NCBI GenBank assembly: GCA_937936785.1
Contig: CALDDQ010000001.1
Location: 1-64,000, forward strand
DNA: 64,000 nt
Direction of reading: 5' to 3'
Origin: an uncultured Endomicrobiia bacterium
Lineage (GTDB): Bacteria; Elusimicrobiota; Endomicrobiia; DTEH01
Part shown: piece by piece, positions 25,672 through 34,463 of the stretch
How positions within the stretch are numbered: the stretch's first letter is position 1
Layout of the letters: every line of letters begins with the position of its first letter
Translations under genes and position numbers: made by a program
Notes under the pieces: generated by a model
Seen by the model: the letters and a program-made list of their open reading frames with translations, nothing else
What the model was told of the DNA's origin: nothing
Database searches by the model: none

Positions 25672-26338
25672 AAATAATAAAAAGAAATGTGTTGTGCTGC
25701 TTTCAGGTGGGTTAGATTCTTCTACTTTGCTTTATCTTGTAATTAAAAAGAAATATTTACCTACTTGCTTAATATTTGATTATGGTCAAAAACATAAGAA
25801 AGAAATTGAATCAGCAAAAAAAATTGCAAAATCTGTTAAAGTTAAATATTTTTTAGTTAAAACAAACTTTCCTTGGAAAGGGAGTGCTTTGGTTGATAAT
25901 AAAATCAATATTCCTGAAAATAGACTGTTTAATGATAAAAAAATTCCTTCCACCTATGTCCCAGCAAGAAATATAATATTTTTAAGTTATGCAGTATCCC
26001 TTGCAGAAGTTATTGGTGCAAAATATATTTTCTATGGTGCAAATCAAATTGATTATTCAGGATATCCAGATTGTAGAAATAATTTTATAAAAAAATTCCA
26101 AAATATAATAAATGTGGGGACAAAATCTGCTGTTGAGAACAAAAAAATAAAATTAGTAGCTCCACTAATAAACTTTTCCAAAAGTGAAATTGTAAAACTT
26201 GCACATAAACTTAATGTTCCTTTAAAATATACTTGGAGTTGTTATAAAGGAACAAAAAAACCTTGTGGTGTATGTGATGCATGTAAACTAAGAAATGAAG
26301 GATTTAGAAATGCTAAGTTAAAAGATTTTTATGATTAA
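25661..26338 (+). CDS. queC: 7-cyano-7-deazaguanine synthase (QueC)
   Basis: 225 residues from ATG 25661 (alternative ATG at 25652), overlapping queD by 11 bases. QueC makes preQ0 from carboxydeazaguanine, ammonia and ATP. The PP-loop SGGLDSSTLLY sits at the N-terminus, followed by FDYGQKH, the STYVPARNIIFLS segment typical of QueC, GANQIDYSGYPDCR, and a C-terminal zinc site with four Cys (CYKGTKKPCGVCDAC). Confidence 0.95.
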   Translation: MKNRNNKKKCVVLLSGGLDSSTLLYLVIKKKYLPTCLIFDYGQKHKKEIESAKKIAKSVKVKYFLVKTNFPWKGSALVDNKINIPENRLFNDKKIPSTYVPARNIIFLSYAVSLAEVIGAKYIFYGANQIDYSGYPDCRNNFIKKFQNIINVGTKSAVENKKIKLVAPLINFSKSEIVKLAHKLNVPLKYTWSCYKGTKKPCGVCDACKLRNEGFRNAKLKDFYD

Positions 26339-27032
26339 AAAAAATGATTTGTTTCAAATAAATGAAATATTTTTCTCGTATCAGGGTGAAGGGAAATATA
26401 TTGGTGAACCAACAATATTTATACGGTTTGCTGGATGTAATCTAAGATGTTTATATTGTGACACGAAAAGTTCTCTAAAAATAAAAAAGATGGTTAATAG
26501 TGATTATATTTATAAAAAAATTTTGTTTTTATCAAAAAAATATTTTGTTAAATATATATCATTTACAGGTGGTGAACCTTTGTTTCAACAAAATGATTTA
26601 GATGTTTTAGTAAAAAAAATAAAAAATCTTAAAATTAAACTTTATTTAGAAACAAATTCAACTATTCCTGAAAAATTAAGTAAAGTAATAAAATATTTTG
26701 ATACTATATGTCTTAATTTTAAATCTGAAAATAAAATTATAAAAAATATTTTTGATTCTATTGAATTGTGTAGAGAATATAAAAAAAGATATTTTATTAA
26801 AATTGTTGTTACAGATACTAAATATAAAATTAGAGATTTATCTAAAATTGCTAAAGAGTTTCTTAAAAAAAAAGTTGATTATGTTATATTACAGCCTGAA
26901 AGTTTTCTTTATAAAAATAGAGACAAATGTTTATTTAAAAATATATCTCTATGGTACAAATATTTATCTAAAAATGTGAAAACTATAAATATTGTTCCTC
27001 AGTTACACAGGTTTGTATGGAAAATAAAATAA
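26331..27032 (+). CDS. queE: 7-carboxy-7-deazaguanine synthase (QueE), radical SAM
   Basis: 233 residues, overlapping queC by eight bases. QueE rearranges carboxytetrahydropterin to carboxydeazaguanine using a 4Fe-4S cluster and S-adenosylmethionine. The cluster motif is CX3CX2C in FAGCNLRCLYCD, preceded by the family signature FFSYQGEGKYIGEPT and followed by the SAM-binding FTGGEPLFQ. Later landmarks include LYLETNST and VILQPES. It completes the QueD-QueC-QueE set for preQ0 synthesis. Confidence 0.95.
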   Translation: MIKKNDLFQINEIFFSYQGEGKYIGEPTIFIRFAGCNLRCLYCDTKSSLKIKKMVNSDYIYKKILFLSKKYFVKYISFTGGEPLFQQNDLDVLVKKIKNLKIKLYLETNSTIPEKLSKVIKYFDTICLNFKSENKIIKNIFDSIELCREYKKRYFIKIVVTDTKYKIRDLSKIAKEFLKKKVDYVILQPESFLYKNRDKCLFKNISLWYKYLSKNVKTINIVPQLHRFVWKIK

Positions 27033-27616
27033 GTGATATTTTTATAAAAAATGTTTTTATAACTGGATTACCTAAAACTGGTAAAACATATTTAATAAAG
27101 AAAGTGTTAGAAAGATATTCAAAAAAAATTTTTGGTTTTTATACTCAAGAGATAATTTTTGAAAATAAAAGAGTGGGATTTAGTATAATAAATGATTATG
27201 GAGATAAAGAAATATTTGCATTAAAGCACGAATATATAAAAAATAAAGATATTTTTATTAAAGAAAAATATAATGGTTTAATAAAACATTACAAAAAATA
27301 TGATGTTTTAATAGATAATTTTGAAAAAATAGCTGTTAATTATTTGGAAAATAAAATTTTAAACGAAAATATTTCTTATAAAAATATTTTTATAATTGAT
27401 GAAATAGGTTCTATTGAATTGTTATCAGAGAGATTTTGTCATTTAGTTATAAAAATATTAAACTCAAATAATTATTTATTAGCTACCTTAAGGTATAACA
27501 CATATCCATTTGTAGATGATATAAAAAAATTTAGAAATAGCAAAATATTTAAATTAGAAAAAAATAATTTCAACAAAATATATTCATCTGTAATAAATTG
27601 GATTGAAAAAATTTAG
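27017..27616 (+). CDS. THEP1-like nucleoside-triphosphatase
   Basis: 199 residues, starting 16 bases inside queE. It has a Walker A motif FITGLPKTGKTYLI, GFYTQEI, a long Lys/Tyr/Ile-rich middle, and a Walker B IFIIDEIGSIELL. The arrangement matches the THEP1/NTPase_1 (DUF265) family of small nucleoside-triphosphatases. One caution is the P-loop GLPKTGKT, slightly off the family's usual G-P-G-x-G-K-T. Why it sits inside the queuosine operon is not known. The protein is exceptionally rich in Lys, Ile and Asn. Confidence 0.8.
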   Translation: MENKISDIFIKNVFITGLPKTGKTYLIKKVLERYSKKIFGFYTQEIIFENKRVGFSIINDYGDKEIFALKHEYIKNKDIFIKEKYNGLIKHYKKYDVLIDNFEKIAVNYLENKILNENISYKNIFIIDEIGSIELLSERFCHLVIKILNSNNYLLATLRYNTYPFVDDIKKFRNSKIFKLEKNNFNKIYSSVINWIEKI

Positions 27617-27626
27617 TTATAAAATT

Positions 27627-28814
27627 ATGATTCAACAAAAAATTATTGTAAATACTGATGCCTGGACAAAAATAAAACAGGGATATTTATGGATTTTTTC
27701 TAATCAGATATTAAATAATAACGAGTTAGAAAAACAAATTTCATTAGTAAAGATTTACAGTCAGAAAAATGATTTTTTATCAATTGGGGTATATAATCCA
27801 AACTCGTTAATTTCGGTAAGAATATTATCTAATAATAAAGATATAAAGTTTGATGAAGATTTTTTTAGTAAAAAAATTTATAATGCTATAAATTATAGAA
27901 ATATGTTAGGTATAGATACAAAATACTGTAGAATAATTTATGGTGAAAGTGATTTTTTACCAGGTCTTATAATTGATAGATATGATGATGTGGTTGTAGT
28001 ACAATTTTATTGTTTAGGTATGGAGTTATTTTTAACTGAGATAAAAAATTCTTTGATAGATATTTTAAATCCAAGTTGTATAATTGTTAGAAATGATTTT
28101 TCATTGCGCAAGTATGAAAATGCAAAAGAAAACAAAGAAATAATTTATATAAAAAAACCGTTTACAGAAAATGAATTAAAAGGAGGTATTGTAATTGAAC
28201 ATTTAAACAAAAAATATGTTGTTGATGTATTAGAAGGACAGAAAACAGGTTTTTTTTATGATCAGAAAAATAATCGTGAATATGTTTCTAAAATTGTAAA
28301 AAACAAGTCGGTATTAGATTTGTGTTGTTATACTGGTTCTTTTAGCATAATGGCAAAATCATTTGGTGCAAAAGATGTTTTAGGATTAGATACTTCTCAA
28401 AAAGCAATAGATATTGCAAAAAAAAATGCATTATTGAATAAGTTAAGTATAGATTTCGTGAAAGAGGATGTAGAAGAGTTTATAAAAAATGAAAAAAACA
28501 AGTATGATGTTATAGTTTTTGATCCTCCATCGTATTGCAAATCAAAAAAAGATAAAATTAAATCTATAAAAAAATATATAAAAATATGTTCTGAATTATT
28601 AAACTTATTAAATAATAATGGTATTTTATGTTTTTCAGTTTGTTCTTATCATATTACTTGGGAAGATGTAAAAAATATAATACATGCTTCTATTGTTAGG
28701 TCTAAAAAAAGTGGTTACATAATAAATTATGGTATGCAGTCTTTAGACCATCCTGTGTATAGTATAATGAAAGAAACAGAATATTTAAAATTTGTTTCTA
28801 CTTTAATAAAATGA
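27627..28814 (+). CDS. RlmI-type SAM-dependent methyltransferase (PUA + MTase)
   Basis: 395 residues from ATG 27627; the longer frame from TTG 27603 overlaps the previous gene. The N-terminal PUA-like domain (GYLWIFSNQI, SIGVYNPNSLISVRIL) is followed by an RlmI-family linker (DFLPGLIIDRYDDVVVVQF, YEGQKTGFFYDQKNNR-like VLEGQKTGFFYDQK) and a class I methyltransferase fold: VLDLCCYTGSFSI for SAM, the acidic strand LGLDTS, and the catalytic-site VFDPPSYCK. This family includes RlmI (23S rRNA m5C1962 in E. coli). The exact target base here is not certain. Confidence 0.88.
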   Translation: MIQQKIIVNTDAWTKIKQGYLWIFSNQILNNNELEKQISLVKIYSQKNDFLSIGVYNPNSLISVRILSNNKDIKFDEDFFSKKIYNAINYRNMLGIDTKYCRIIYGESDFLPGLIIDRYDDVVVVQFYCLGMELFLTEIKNSLIDILNPSCIIVRNDFSLRKYENAKENKEIIYIKKPFTENELKGGIVIEHLNKKYVVDVLEGQKTGFFYDQKNNREYVSKIVKNKSVLDLCCYTGSFSIMAKSFGAKDVLGLDTSQKAIDIAKKNALLNKLSIDFVKEDVEEFIKNEKNKYDVIVFDPPSYCKSKKDKIKSIKKYIKICSELLNLLNNNGILCFSVCSYHITWEDVKNIIHASIVRSKKSGYIINYGMQSLDHPVYSIMKETEYLKFVSTLIK

Positions 28815-28829
28815 GGTATATTTTTAAAA

Positions 28830-29198
28830 ATGAAAAAACTAAATGTTATTTTTGACAAAATATCACCTGAATTACTAATTTCTATGCCTTATGAATATAA
28901 AGGCAAAGATATAAATGTTGAAATCGAAACACATGAGTTTACCTGTATTTGTCCTTGGAGCAAATTGCCTGATTATGCAAATTTAAAAATAAAATATGTG
29001 CCTAAAAGATATTGTGTTGAACTGAAATCGTTAAAATATTATTTACAAAGTTTTCGCAATGTTGGAATTGTTCATGAATCTGTGGTTAATAGAATATTTG
29101 ATGATATTAATAAATCTATAAAACCTAAGAAATTGCTGGTAGAATTAGAATTTTACTTGCGTGGAGGAATAAAAACTACTGTTAGACGAGAAAAATAG
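28830..29198 (+). CDS. queF: NADPH-dependent preQ0 reductase (QueF)
   Basis: 122 residues, the short single-domain type. It reduces preQ0 to preQ1 with NADPH. The active-site region reads EFTCICPWSKLPDYA, with the thioimide-forming Cys and, seven residues on, the conserved Asp; the NADPH-associated helix ELKSLKYYLQSFRN and the HES segment after it are intact. Its presence shows the pathway here runs to queuosine rather than archaeosine or DNA preQ0 modification. The following gene is murC, 22 bases away. Confidence 0.95.
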   Translation: MKKLNVIFDKISPELLISMPYEYKGKDINVEIETHEFTCICPWSKLPDYANLKIKYVPKRYCVELKSLKYYLQSFRNVGIVHESVVNRIFDDINKSIKPKKLLVELEFYLRGGIKTTVRREK

Positions 29199-29220
29199 TT
29201 TTCTAATAGGAGCAAATTTA

Positions 29221-30594
29221 ATGAATGATTTGTTCAAAAAGGTAAAAAAAATACACTTTATAGGGATAGGTGGCAGTGGTATGAGTGGTATTGCAGAAGT
29301 TTTATTAAACTTAGGATATAAAATTAGTGGTTCGGACTTGAAAAAAAGTGAAATTACATCAAGATTAAAAAAGTTAGGTGCAAAAATTTATTTTGTACAT
29401 AAAGAAACAAATGTAAAAGAAGTTGATGTTGTAGTTACTTCAACTGCTATAAAACCTAACAATCCAGAAGTTTTATCTGCCAAAAAACGCAATATTCCAA
29501 CAATTCCAAGAATTGAAATGTTAGCAGAAATTGCGAGGTTAAAATATACTCTTAGTGTATGTGGAACTCATGGAAAAACTACAACTACTTCTATGTTAGG
29601 TTTGTTATTAGACACTTGTGGATATGATCCGACAATAGTTGTAGGTGGGAAGTTCAACAATATTGGGACTGGGGCAAAAATTGGTAATGGGAAATATATT
29701 GTAGTTGAATCAGATGAAAGTGATGGGTCATTTTTAAAACTTTCTCCATATATAGTTGTTTGTACTAATATTGATAATGATCATTTGGATTATTATGGGA
29801 CTTTTGATAATTTAAAAAAATCATTTTTACAACATTATAATTCTGTGCCTTTCTATGGATTTAATATTTTGTGTGGAGATGATAAAAATATTTTAAGTTT
29901 AATACCAAATGTTCATAGAAAATATTTTACTTATGGCTTGAATCAGTATAATGATTTTATAGCAAAAGACATTGAACAAAATGATGAGTTTATGACATAC
30001 AAAATTTATTTTAAAAATAAATATGCAGGGAAAATATTTTTGAAAGTTTTTGGTATACATAATGTACTAAATTCTTTGTCAGTTACAAGTTTAGGATTAG
30101 AGTGTGGTTTTGAATTTAAAAAAATAAAAATTGCATTGGAAAATTTTGATGGAGTGGCAAGAAGATTAGAATATAAAGGAAAAATTATTGTTAATGGTAA
30201 AAGTATAGAAGTATATGATGATTACGGACATCATCCAACTGAAATGTACAACACAATAAACACATTGCGTAATAAAACAAAAAAAGATGTTGTTATAATT
30301 TTTCAACCACATAGATATTCAAGAACAAAAATTTTGTATAGAGAATTTGCATCAGCATTCTCTAAAAAAGATAAAATTTTTTTAACTGAAATATATCCCG
30401 CAACAGAAAAACCTATAAAAGGTATAAGTTCAAAACTTATTTATGATGATATGCTTTACAAGGGTTTAAATGTTTCCTGGTACAAAATGGATAATGTGAT
30501 AAAATCTTTAAACGAAAATACTGTATTATTAACTTTAGGAGCAGGAAATATTGTCAATATATGTGATAGTTTCATAAAAAAATATGGAAAATAA
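29221..30594 (+). CDS. murC: UDP-N-acetylmuramate-L-alanine ligase
   Basis: 457 residues. It adds L-Ala to UDP-MurNAc with ATP. N-terminal IGIGGSGMSGIAEVL (UDP-binding Rossmann), TSTAIKPNNPE, the ATP P-loop CGTHGKTTTTSML, ESDESDGSF, NIDNDHLDYYG, the metal-binding HNVLNS, and YDDYGHHPTE then FQPHRYSRT are all present in order. It opens the murC-murB-ddl-ftsQ-ftsA-ftsZ division and wall cluster, which resembles the classical dcw order. It overlaps murB by 11 bases. Confidence 0.97.
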   Translation: MNDLFKKVKKIHFIGIGGSGMSGIAEVLLNLGYKISGSDLKKSEITSRLKKLGAKIYFVHKETNVKEVDVVVTSTAIKPNNPEVLSAKKRNIPTIPRIEMLAEIARLKYTLSVCGTHGKTTTTSMLGLLLDTCGYDPTIVVGGKFNNIGTGAKIGNGKYIVVESDESDGSFLKLSPYIVVCTNIDNDHLDYYGTFDNLKKSFLQHYNSVPFYGFNILCGDDKNILSLIPNVHRKYFTYGLNQYNDFIAKDIEQNDEFMTYKIYFKNKYAGKIFLKVFGIHNVLNSLSVTSLGLECGFEFKKIKIALENFDGVARRLEYKGKIIVNGKSIEVYDDYGHHPTEMYNTINTLRNKTKKDVVIIFQPHRYSRTKILYREFASAFSKKDKIFLTEIYPATEKPIKGISSKLIYDDMLYKGLNVSWYKMDNVIKSLNENTVLLTLGAGNIVNICDSFIKKYGK

Positions 30595-31510
30595 AATATT
30601 CTCTGAATTAAAGAACGAAGGTGTTGAAATAATTTTTAATGAAGAATTGAAGAAACATACTACGTTAAAAATCGGTGGACCTGCAAAATGTTTTTTAACA
30701 ATAAAAAGTAAACAACAACTTGTTAAAGTATTAAAAATTTTAAATTATTACAAAGAAAAATATTTTATAATTGGTGCTGGTTCTAATTTGTTAGTTTCAG
30801 ATGAAGGATATGATGGTTTTATATTAAAACTTGCAGGTGATTTTGTTAGTATAAAAACTATTTCAAATAATGGCACACACGTATATTCTGGTGCAGGAAC
30901 GATGCTTGCAATGTTGACGAAATATTGTATTGAAAATTCGTTGGGTGGGTTAGAGAAATTGTTTGGTATACCTGGAACTATAGGTGGAGCGATATGGATG
31001 AATGCTGGTGTAAAAGATTGTAATATATCAGACAGACTAGAGTTTGTTGAAATAATAAATTTTTTTGATGATAAGTGTGAAATATCAAATATAAAAAAAA
31101 ATGAAATAAAATTCCAATATAGAAGTTCAGGTTTAAAAAATTGTATAATTTTAGGTGCTGGATTTAATTTCAAGAAAACTGATAAAAAAATTTTAGAAAA
31201 AGAAGTTTCTGAAACATTATTAAATAGAACATTGACACAACCATTAGAAAATTTTAATGCAGGATGTGTGTTTAAAAATCCACAAAATTCAAATTTATCT
31301 GCTGGTGCTTTAATTGAACAATGTGGTTTGAAAGGTTATAAAATTGGTGATGCTGTTGTTTCAGAAAAACATGCAAATTTTATTATAAATATAAAAAATG
31401 CTACAGCAAAAGATTTTATAAGTGTTATAAAACATGTACATGAAACTGTAAAACAAAAGTTTAACATAAGTCTTGAGTTAGAACTTGAATTGTTAAATAT
31501 TAAAATATGA
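30584..31510 (+). CDS. murB: UDP-N-acetylenolpyruvoylglucosamine reductase
   Basis: 308 residues, type II MurB length. It reduces enolpyruvyl-UDP-GlcNAc to UDP-MurNAc using FAD and NADPH. Motifs: TTLKIGGPA, the FAD loop IGAGSNLLVSDEG, GIPGTIGGAIWMNAG, FQYRSSGLK, and the C-terminal SEKHANFIIN with the proton-relay Glu in LELELELL. The residue that is usually the proton-donating Ser (GSxFKNP) is Cys 228 here (AGCVFKNP). Ser-to-Cys is chemically tolerable and occurs in some MurB proteins. It ends with an ATGA overlap to ddl. Confidence 0.96.
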   Translation: MENKIFSELKNEGVEIIFNEELKKHTTLKIGGPAKCFLTIKSKQQLVKVLKILNYYKEKYFIIGAGSNLLVSDEGYDGFILKLAGDFVSIKTISNNGTHVYSGAGTMLAMLTKYCIENSLGGLEKLFGIPGTIGGAIWMNAGVKDCNISDRLEFVEIINFFDDKCEISNIKKNEIKFQYRSSGLKNCIILGAGFNFKKTDKKILEKEVSETLLNRTLTQPLENFNAGCVFKNPQNSNLSAGALIEQCGLKGYKIGDAVVSEKHANFIINIKNATAKDFISVIKHVHETVKQKFNISLELELELLNIKI

Positions 31511-32457
31511 AAAGTACAAATAAACTTAAATTAGCAGTTTTATATGGTGGATTTTCGTCAGAAAGACAAATTAGTTTAAAAACTGGAAAAGCTGTATATG
31601 CTACATTATTAGAGAATAAAAAGTATAAAGTTACACTAATAGATTTAAAAAAAAATAATTATATAAAGAAGTTATTAGAATTAAAGAAAGATAAAGTTGG
31701 TTTAATATTTAATGCTCTTCATGGTAAGTTTGGTGAAGATGGGAAATTACAATCTTTGTTAGACATTTTAGGATTAAAATATACAGGAGCAAATGCATTA
31801 TCAAGTGCAATTGCCATGAATAAAGTGTTAACAAAAGGTCTATTATTAAAAAATAAAATTTTAACTCCTAAATATTGGGTTTTAAACGATGAAAAGAATG
31901 CTTTAAATTTAATAAAAAAATATAATATAACTTTTCCTTTAGTTGTTAAACCGGTAAGTGAAGGTTCTGCAATTGGTGTTTCTGTAATAAAATCTAATAA
32001 CGAATTAAATGAAGCATTAAAATTGGCTTTTAAATATAACAGTAGTGTTTTGGTAGAAAAATATATAAGTGGTAGAGAACTAAGTGTACCAATTTTAGGA
32101 AATGAAGTTTTACCAATAATAGAAATAAAGCCAAATTATAATATGTTTTATGATTATGAATCAAAATATAAAAATGGTGGTTCTATACATACAATTCCTG
32201 CACGGTTAAATAAAAATTTATACCATAAAATTTCTAATATAGCAATTAAATCTATGAAAGTTATTGGTTGTGAGGTTATGTGTAGAGTAGATATTATTGT
32301 TGATGAAAATAATGAACCTTATGTTTTAGAAATAAATACAATTCCCGGAATGACAGAAACTTCTTTATTTCCAGAAGCTGCAAAAGAGTATGGGATAGAA
32401 TTTCCTTGTTTGTTAGATAAAATAATAGATTTATCTATTAAAAAATATTGTGTATAA
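31507..32457 (+). CDS. ddl: D-alanine-D-alanine ligase
   Basis: 316 residues, ATP-grasp. It joins two D-alanines for the peptidoglycan stem. Seen are LYGGFSSERQISLKTG at the N-terminus, ALHGKFGEDGKLQ, YTGANALSSAIAMNK, the ATP-binding VVKPVSEGSAIGVS, VEKYISGRELSVP, and the metal site CRVDIIVDE with EINTIPGMTETSL. The omega-loop segment MFYDYESKY carries Tyr, consistent with D-Ala-D-Ala rather than D-Ala-D-Lac activity, though this is inferred. ATGA overlap with murB. Confidence 0.96.
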   Translation: MKSTNKLKLAVLYGGFSSERQISLKTGKAVYATLLENKKYKVTLIDLKKNNYIKKLLELKKDKVGLIFNALHGKFGEDGKLQSLLDILGLKYTGANALSSAIAMNKVLTKGLLLKNKILTPKYWVLNDEKNALNLIKKYNITFPLVVKPVSEGSAIGVSVIKSNNELNEALKLAFKYNSSVLVEKYISGRELSVPILGNEVLPIIEIKPNYNMFYDYESKYKNGGSIHTIPARLNKNLYHKISNIAIKSMKVIGCEVMCRVDIIVDENNEPYVLEINTIPGMTETSLFPEAAKEYGIEFPCLLDKIIDLSIKKYCV

Positions 32458-32481
32458 TGATATTTGGTTTTTTGAATTTTT

Positions 32482-33285
32482 ATGCGAAAATATTATAGCA
32501 GAAATAAAAAATATAAATTTAAAAAGAATAAATATTATAAAGTATTTTATACCAAAAAAAAATATTATAAAAAAAATAATTTTAGAAAAGTTTTTGTAAT
32601 TTTTTTATCTTTAGTCAACTTGGTGAGTATAGTAACAATAATTTTTTATTTTGTTTTATATCTAAAAACAATAGACTTACATTCTATAATTGGAATCAAT
32701 CAAATTTCAATTTTAAAAAATGAAACGACAATACCTTCTGAATTGGTTATAAAAAAATTTTTTGAGGAAAAAATTAATATATTTAATCTAAATAGGGTGA
32801 AACACAATATTATTAGAATATTGCCAGAAATAAAAAATATAGAATTTAAGATTCGTTTGATTAATAATTGTTCATCTGAAATAAAAAAACAAGAACCAGT
32901 TTTTGTAGTAGATAATAAAAAACAAAAAATATTTTATTCAGCAAACGGGGCGAAATTTTGGGTTTATGATATATCAAAGAGTAATATTGATAACTTAATT
33001 GAATTAAACATAGAAAAATCTGTTAATGCAAAATTTTTAACAAGTTTTTATAAACATATAGATATTACACAAAAAAAATATTTAATAAAAAAAGTTTATT
33101 TTAAACATAATGATGAAATTATAATAGAAACTATTTCAGGAAACAAAATAATTGTAGATAAAAATTTAATTAATGTAGAACCAGAGTTATTTGCTAAGAC
33201 TCTTGAAATTGCAGAGAAAGAAAATGTTGATATTTATGGTAGGAATTTAGAGGATGGAAAATTATATATTAGGAAACGAAATTAG
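32482..33285 (+). CDS. ftsQ: FtsQ/DivIB-like cell division protein
   Basis: 267 residues. The first 35 residues are a very basic Lys/Tyr cytoplasmic tail. A transmembrane helix (about 39-62) follows, then a region matching a POTRA domain (GINQISILKNETTIPSELVIKKFFE, NIFNLNRVKHNIIRILPEIKNIEFKI) and a beta domain (QEPVFVVD). FtsQ-type proteins are single-pass division factors that link early and late divisomal proteins. Sequence conservation in this family is low, so position between ddl and ftsA carries much of the weight. Confidence 0.8.
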   Translation: MRKYYSRNKKYKFKKNKYYKVFYTKKKYYKKNNFRKVFVIFLSLVNLVSIVTIIFYFVLYLKTIDLHSIIGINQISILKNETTIPSELVIKKFFEEKINIFNLNRVKHNIIRILPEIKNIEFKIRLINNCSSEIKKQEPVFVVDNKKQKIFYSANGAKFWVYDISKSNIDNLIELNIEKSVNAKFLTSFYKHIDITQKKYLIKKVYFKHNDEIIIETISGNKIIVDKNLINVEPELFAKTLEIAEKENVDIYGRNLEDGKLYIRKRN

Positions 33286-33314
33286 TTTGAGTTTAAGTAT
33301 ATAGCAATTTAATA

Positions 33315-34350
33315 ATGAAAAGTAATTTTAAAAATATTTTTTATACTATATTTTTTAAATTTTTTTTTTGTTTTATTTGGTATTATTTTTGCAATAAGTA
33401 TAATAGAATTGTTTCTAAGAGTTTTACAAAAATATAGTTTTAGTTCTATGACTCATATGCATCACATATATTCAGGAAATTTTTTTAAAAGATATAGACC
33501 ATCTAAATTATTTGGTTATGAACTTGTTCCAAATTTGTTCTTTGAAGAAGATAGTAATTCCAACACAAATTCTTTTGGTATGAGGGATAAAGAGTATATT
33601 ATAGAAAAACCAACAGATACTTTTAGAATTCTTTTATTAGGAGATTCAACTTCAGAAACGCCTATTTGGCATGTTAAATTAGAAGAAAATTTAAATAAAG
33701 ATTTTAAATGTGAGATATTAAATGCTGCTGTATCAGGATGGAACATATATCAATATTGGCAGTATGTTAAGAACAAAACCAAAATTTTTAAACCAGATCT
33801 TATATTAATAGCATTTTGTTTAAATGATTTAAATGGTACATCTTATGTTCCTACTATACTTTTTGAACAAGATAAAATTATATTTTTTTCTATAAAAAGT
33901 AATAATATATGTTCAACCATTACTAAAACAACTTCTATAAATCCTTATATTTTTAAACATTCATATGTTTATAGATTTTTAGTAAATAGATTTATTATTT
34001 CAAAAGCTGAAAAGTATCCTTTTAGTCAAGATATGGATGAAAAAGAAATAGTTAAAGATATGTTATTAGAGATTAAACAAATTGCTAATAATAAGATTTT
34101 AGCAATAATATTTCCTTATTTAAAACCTTTGGAACAATATAATGAAACTCAAAATAGACAATATGTGTTTACTAAGGAAATGTTAAATTTAACTTCAATA
34201 AAATTTTTAGATTTAACAGAATATTTTAATAGTTTTGGAAAAGATATAATTAAATTCAGAGATAAACCAACAGATGAAATTCATTTTAATGAAAAAGCAA
34301 ATAACTTAAAATCAGAAATAATTTATAAATGGTTGAAAGAAAATTTATAA
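33315..34350 (+). CDS. SGNH/GDSL-type hydrolase, single-pass, frameshifted at a T10 tract
   Basis: The frame that ends at 34350 is clearly an SGNH-fold protein: block I LLLGDSTSE, block II AAVSGWNIYQY, block III AFCLNDLNG and block V DEIHFNEKAN. In that frame the only start is a TTG at 33409, yet the coding sequence continues upstream as a membrane helix (VLFGIIFAISIIELFL) back to about 33361 with no ATG. The ATG at 33315 opens a different frame (MKSNFKNIFYTIFFKFFF) that joins it exactly if one T is removed from the ten T at 33360-33369. The intact product would be about 345 residues with an N-terminal anchor. Such proteins act as esterases or O-acetyl-group hydrolases/transferases; being between ftsQ and ftsA, a cell-wall role is possible. 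The frameshift may be an assembly error, slippage or a real mutation. Confidence 0.75.
33360..33369 (+). other. T10 homopolymer at a predicted +1 frameshift
   Basis: Ten consecutive T within the SGNH-type hydrolase gene. With nine T, the frame from ATG 33315 becomes continuous with the downstream domain. Runs of this length are prone to polymerase slippage and to sequencing error. Confidence 0.7.
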
Positions 34351-34401
34351 TATGTAAATGAAAAATAATTTTTAAAATAATGTATTTTATATTATAAAAT
34401 A

Positions 34402-34430
34402 TTGAATTTTGTTGAAAACAATTATATAAA
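34402..34430 (+). promoter_or_regulatory. Candidate promoter for ftsA-ftsZ-pilT
   Basis: TTGAAT at 34402-34407, a 17-base spacer, then TATAAA at 34425-34430, ending 33 bases before the ftsA start, in a 113-base gap. Ideal spacing and one to two mismatches per box. Confidence 0.5.
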
Positions 34431-34463
34431 TAATTTGAGAGTCTTTTTGTGAGGTATATAATT

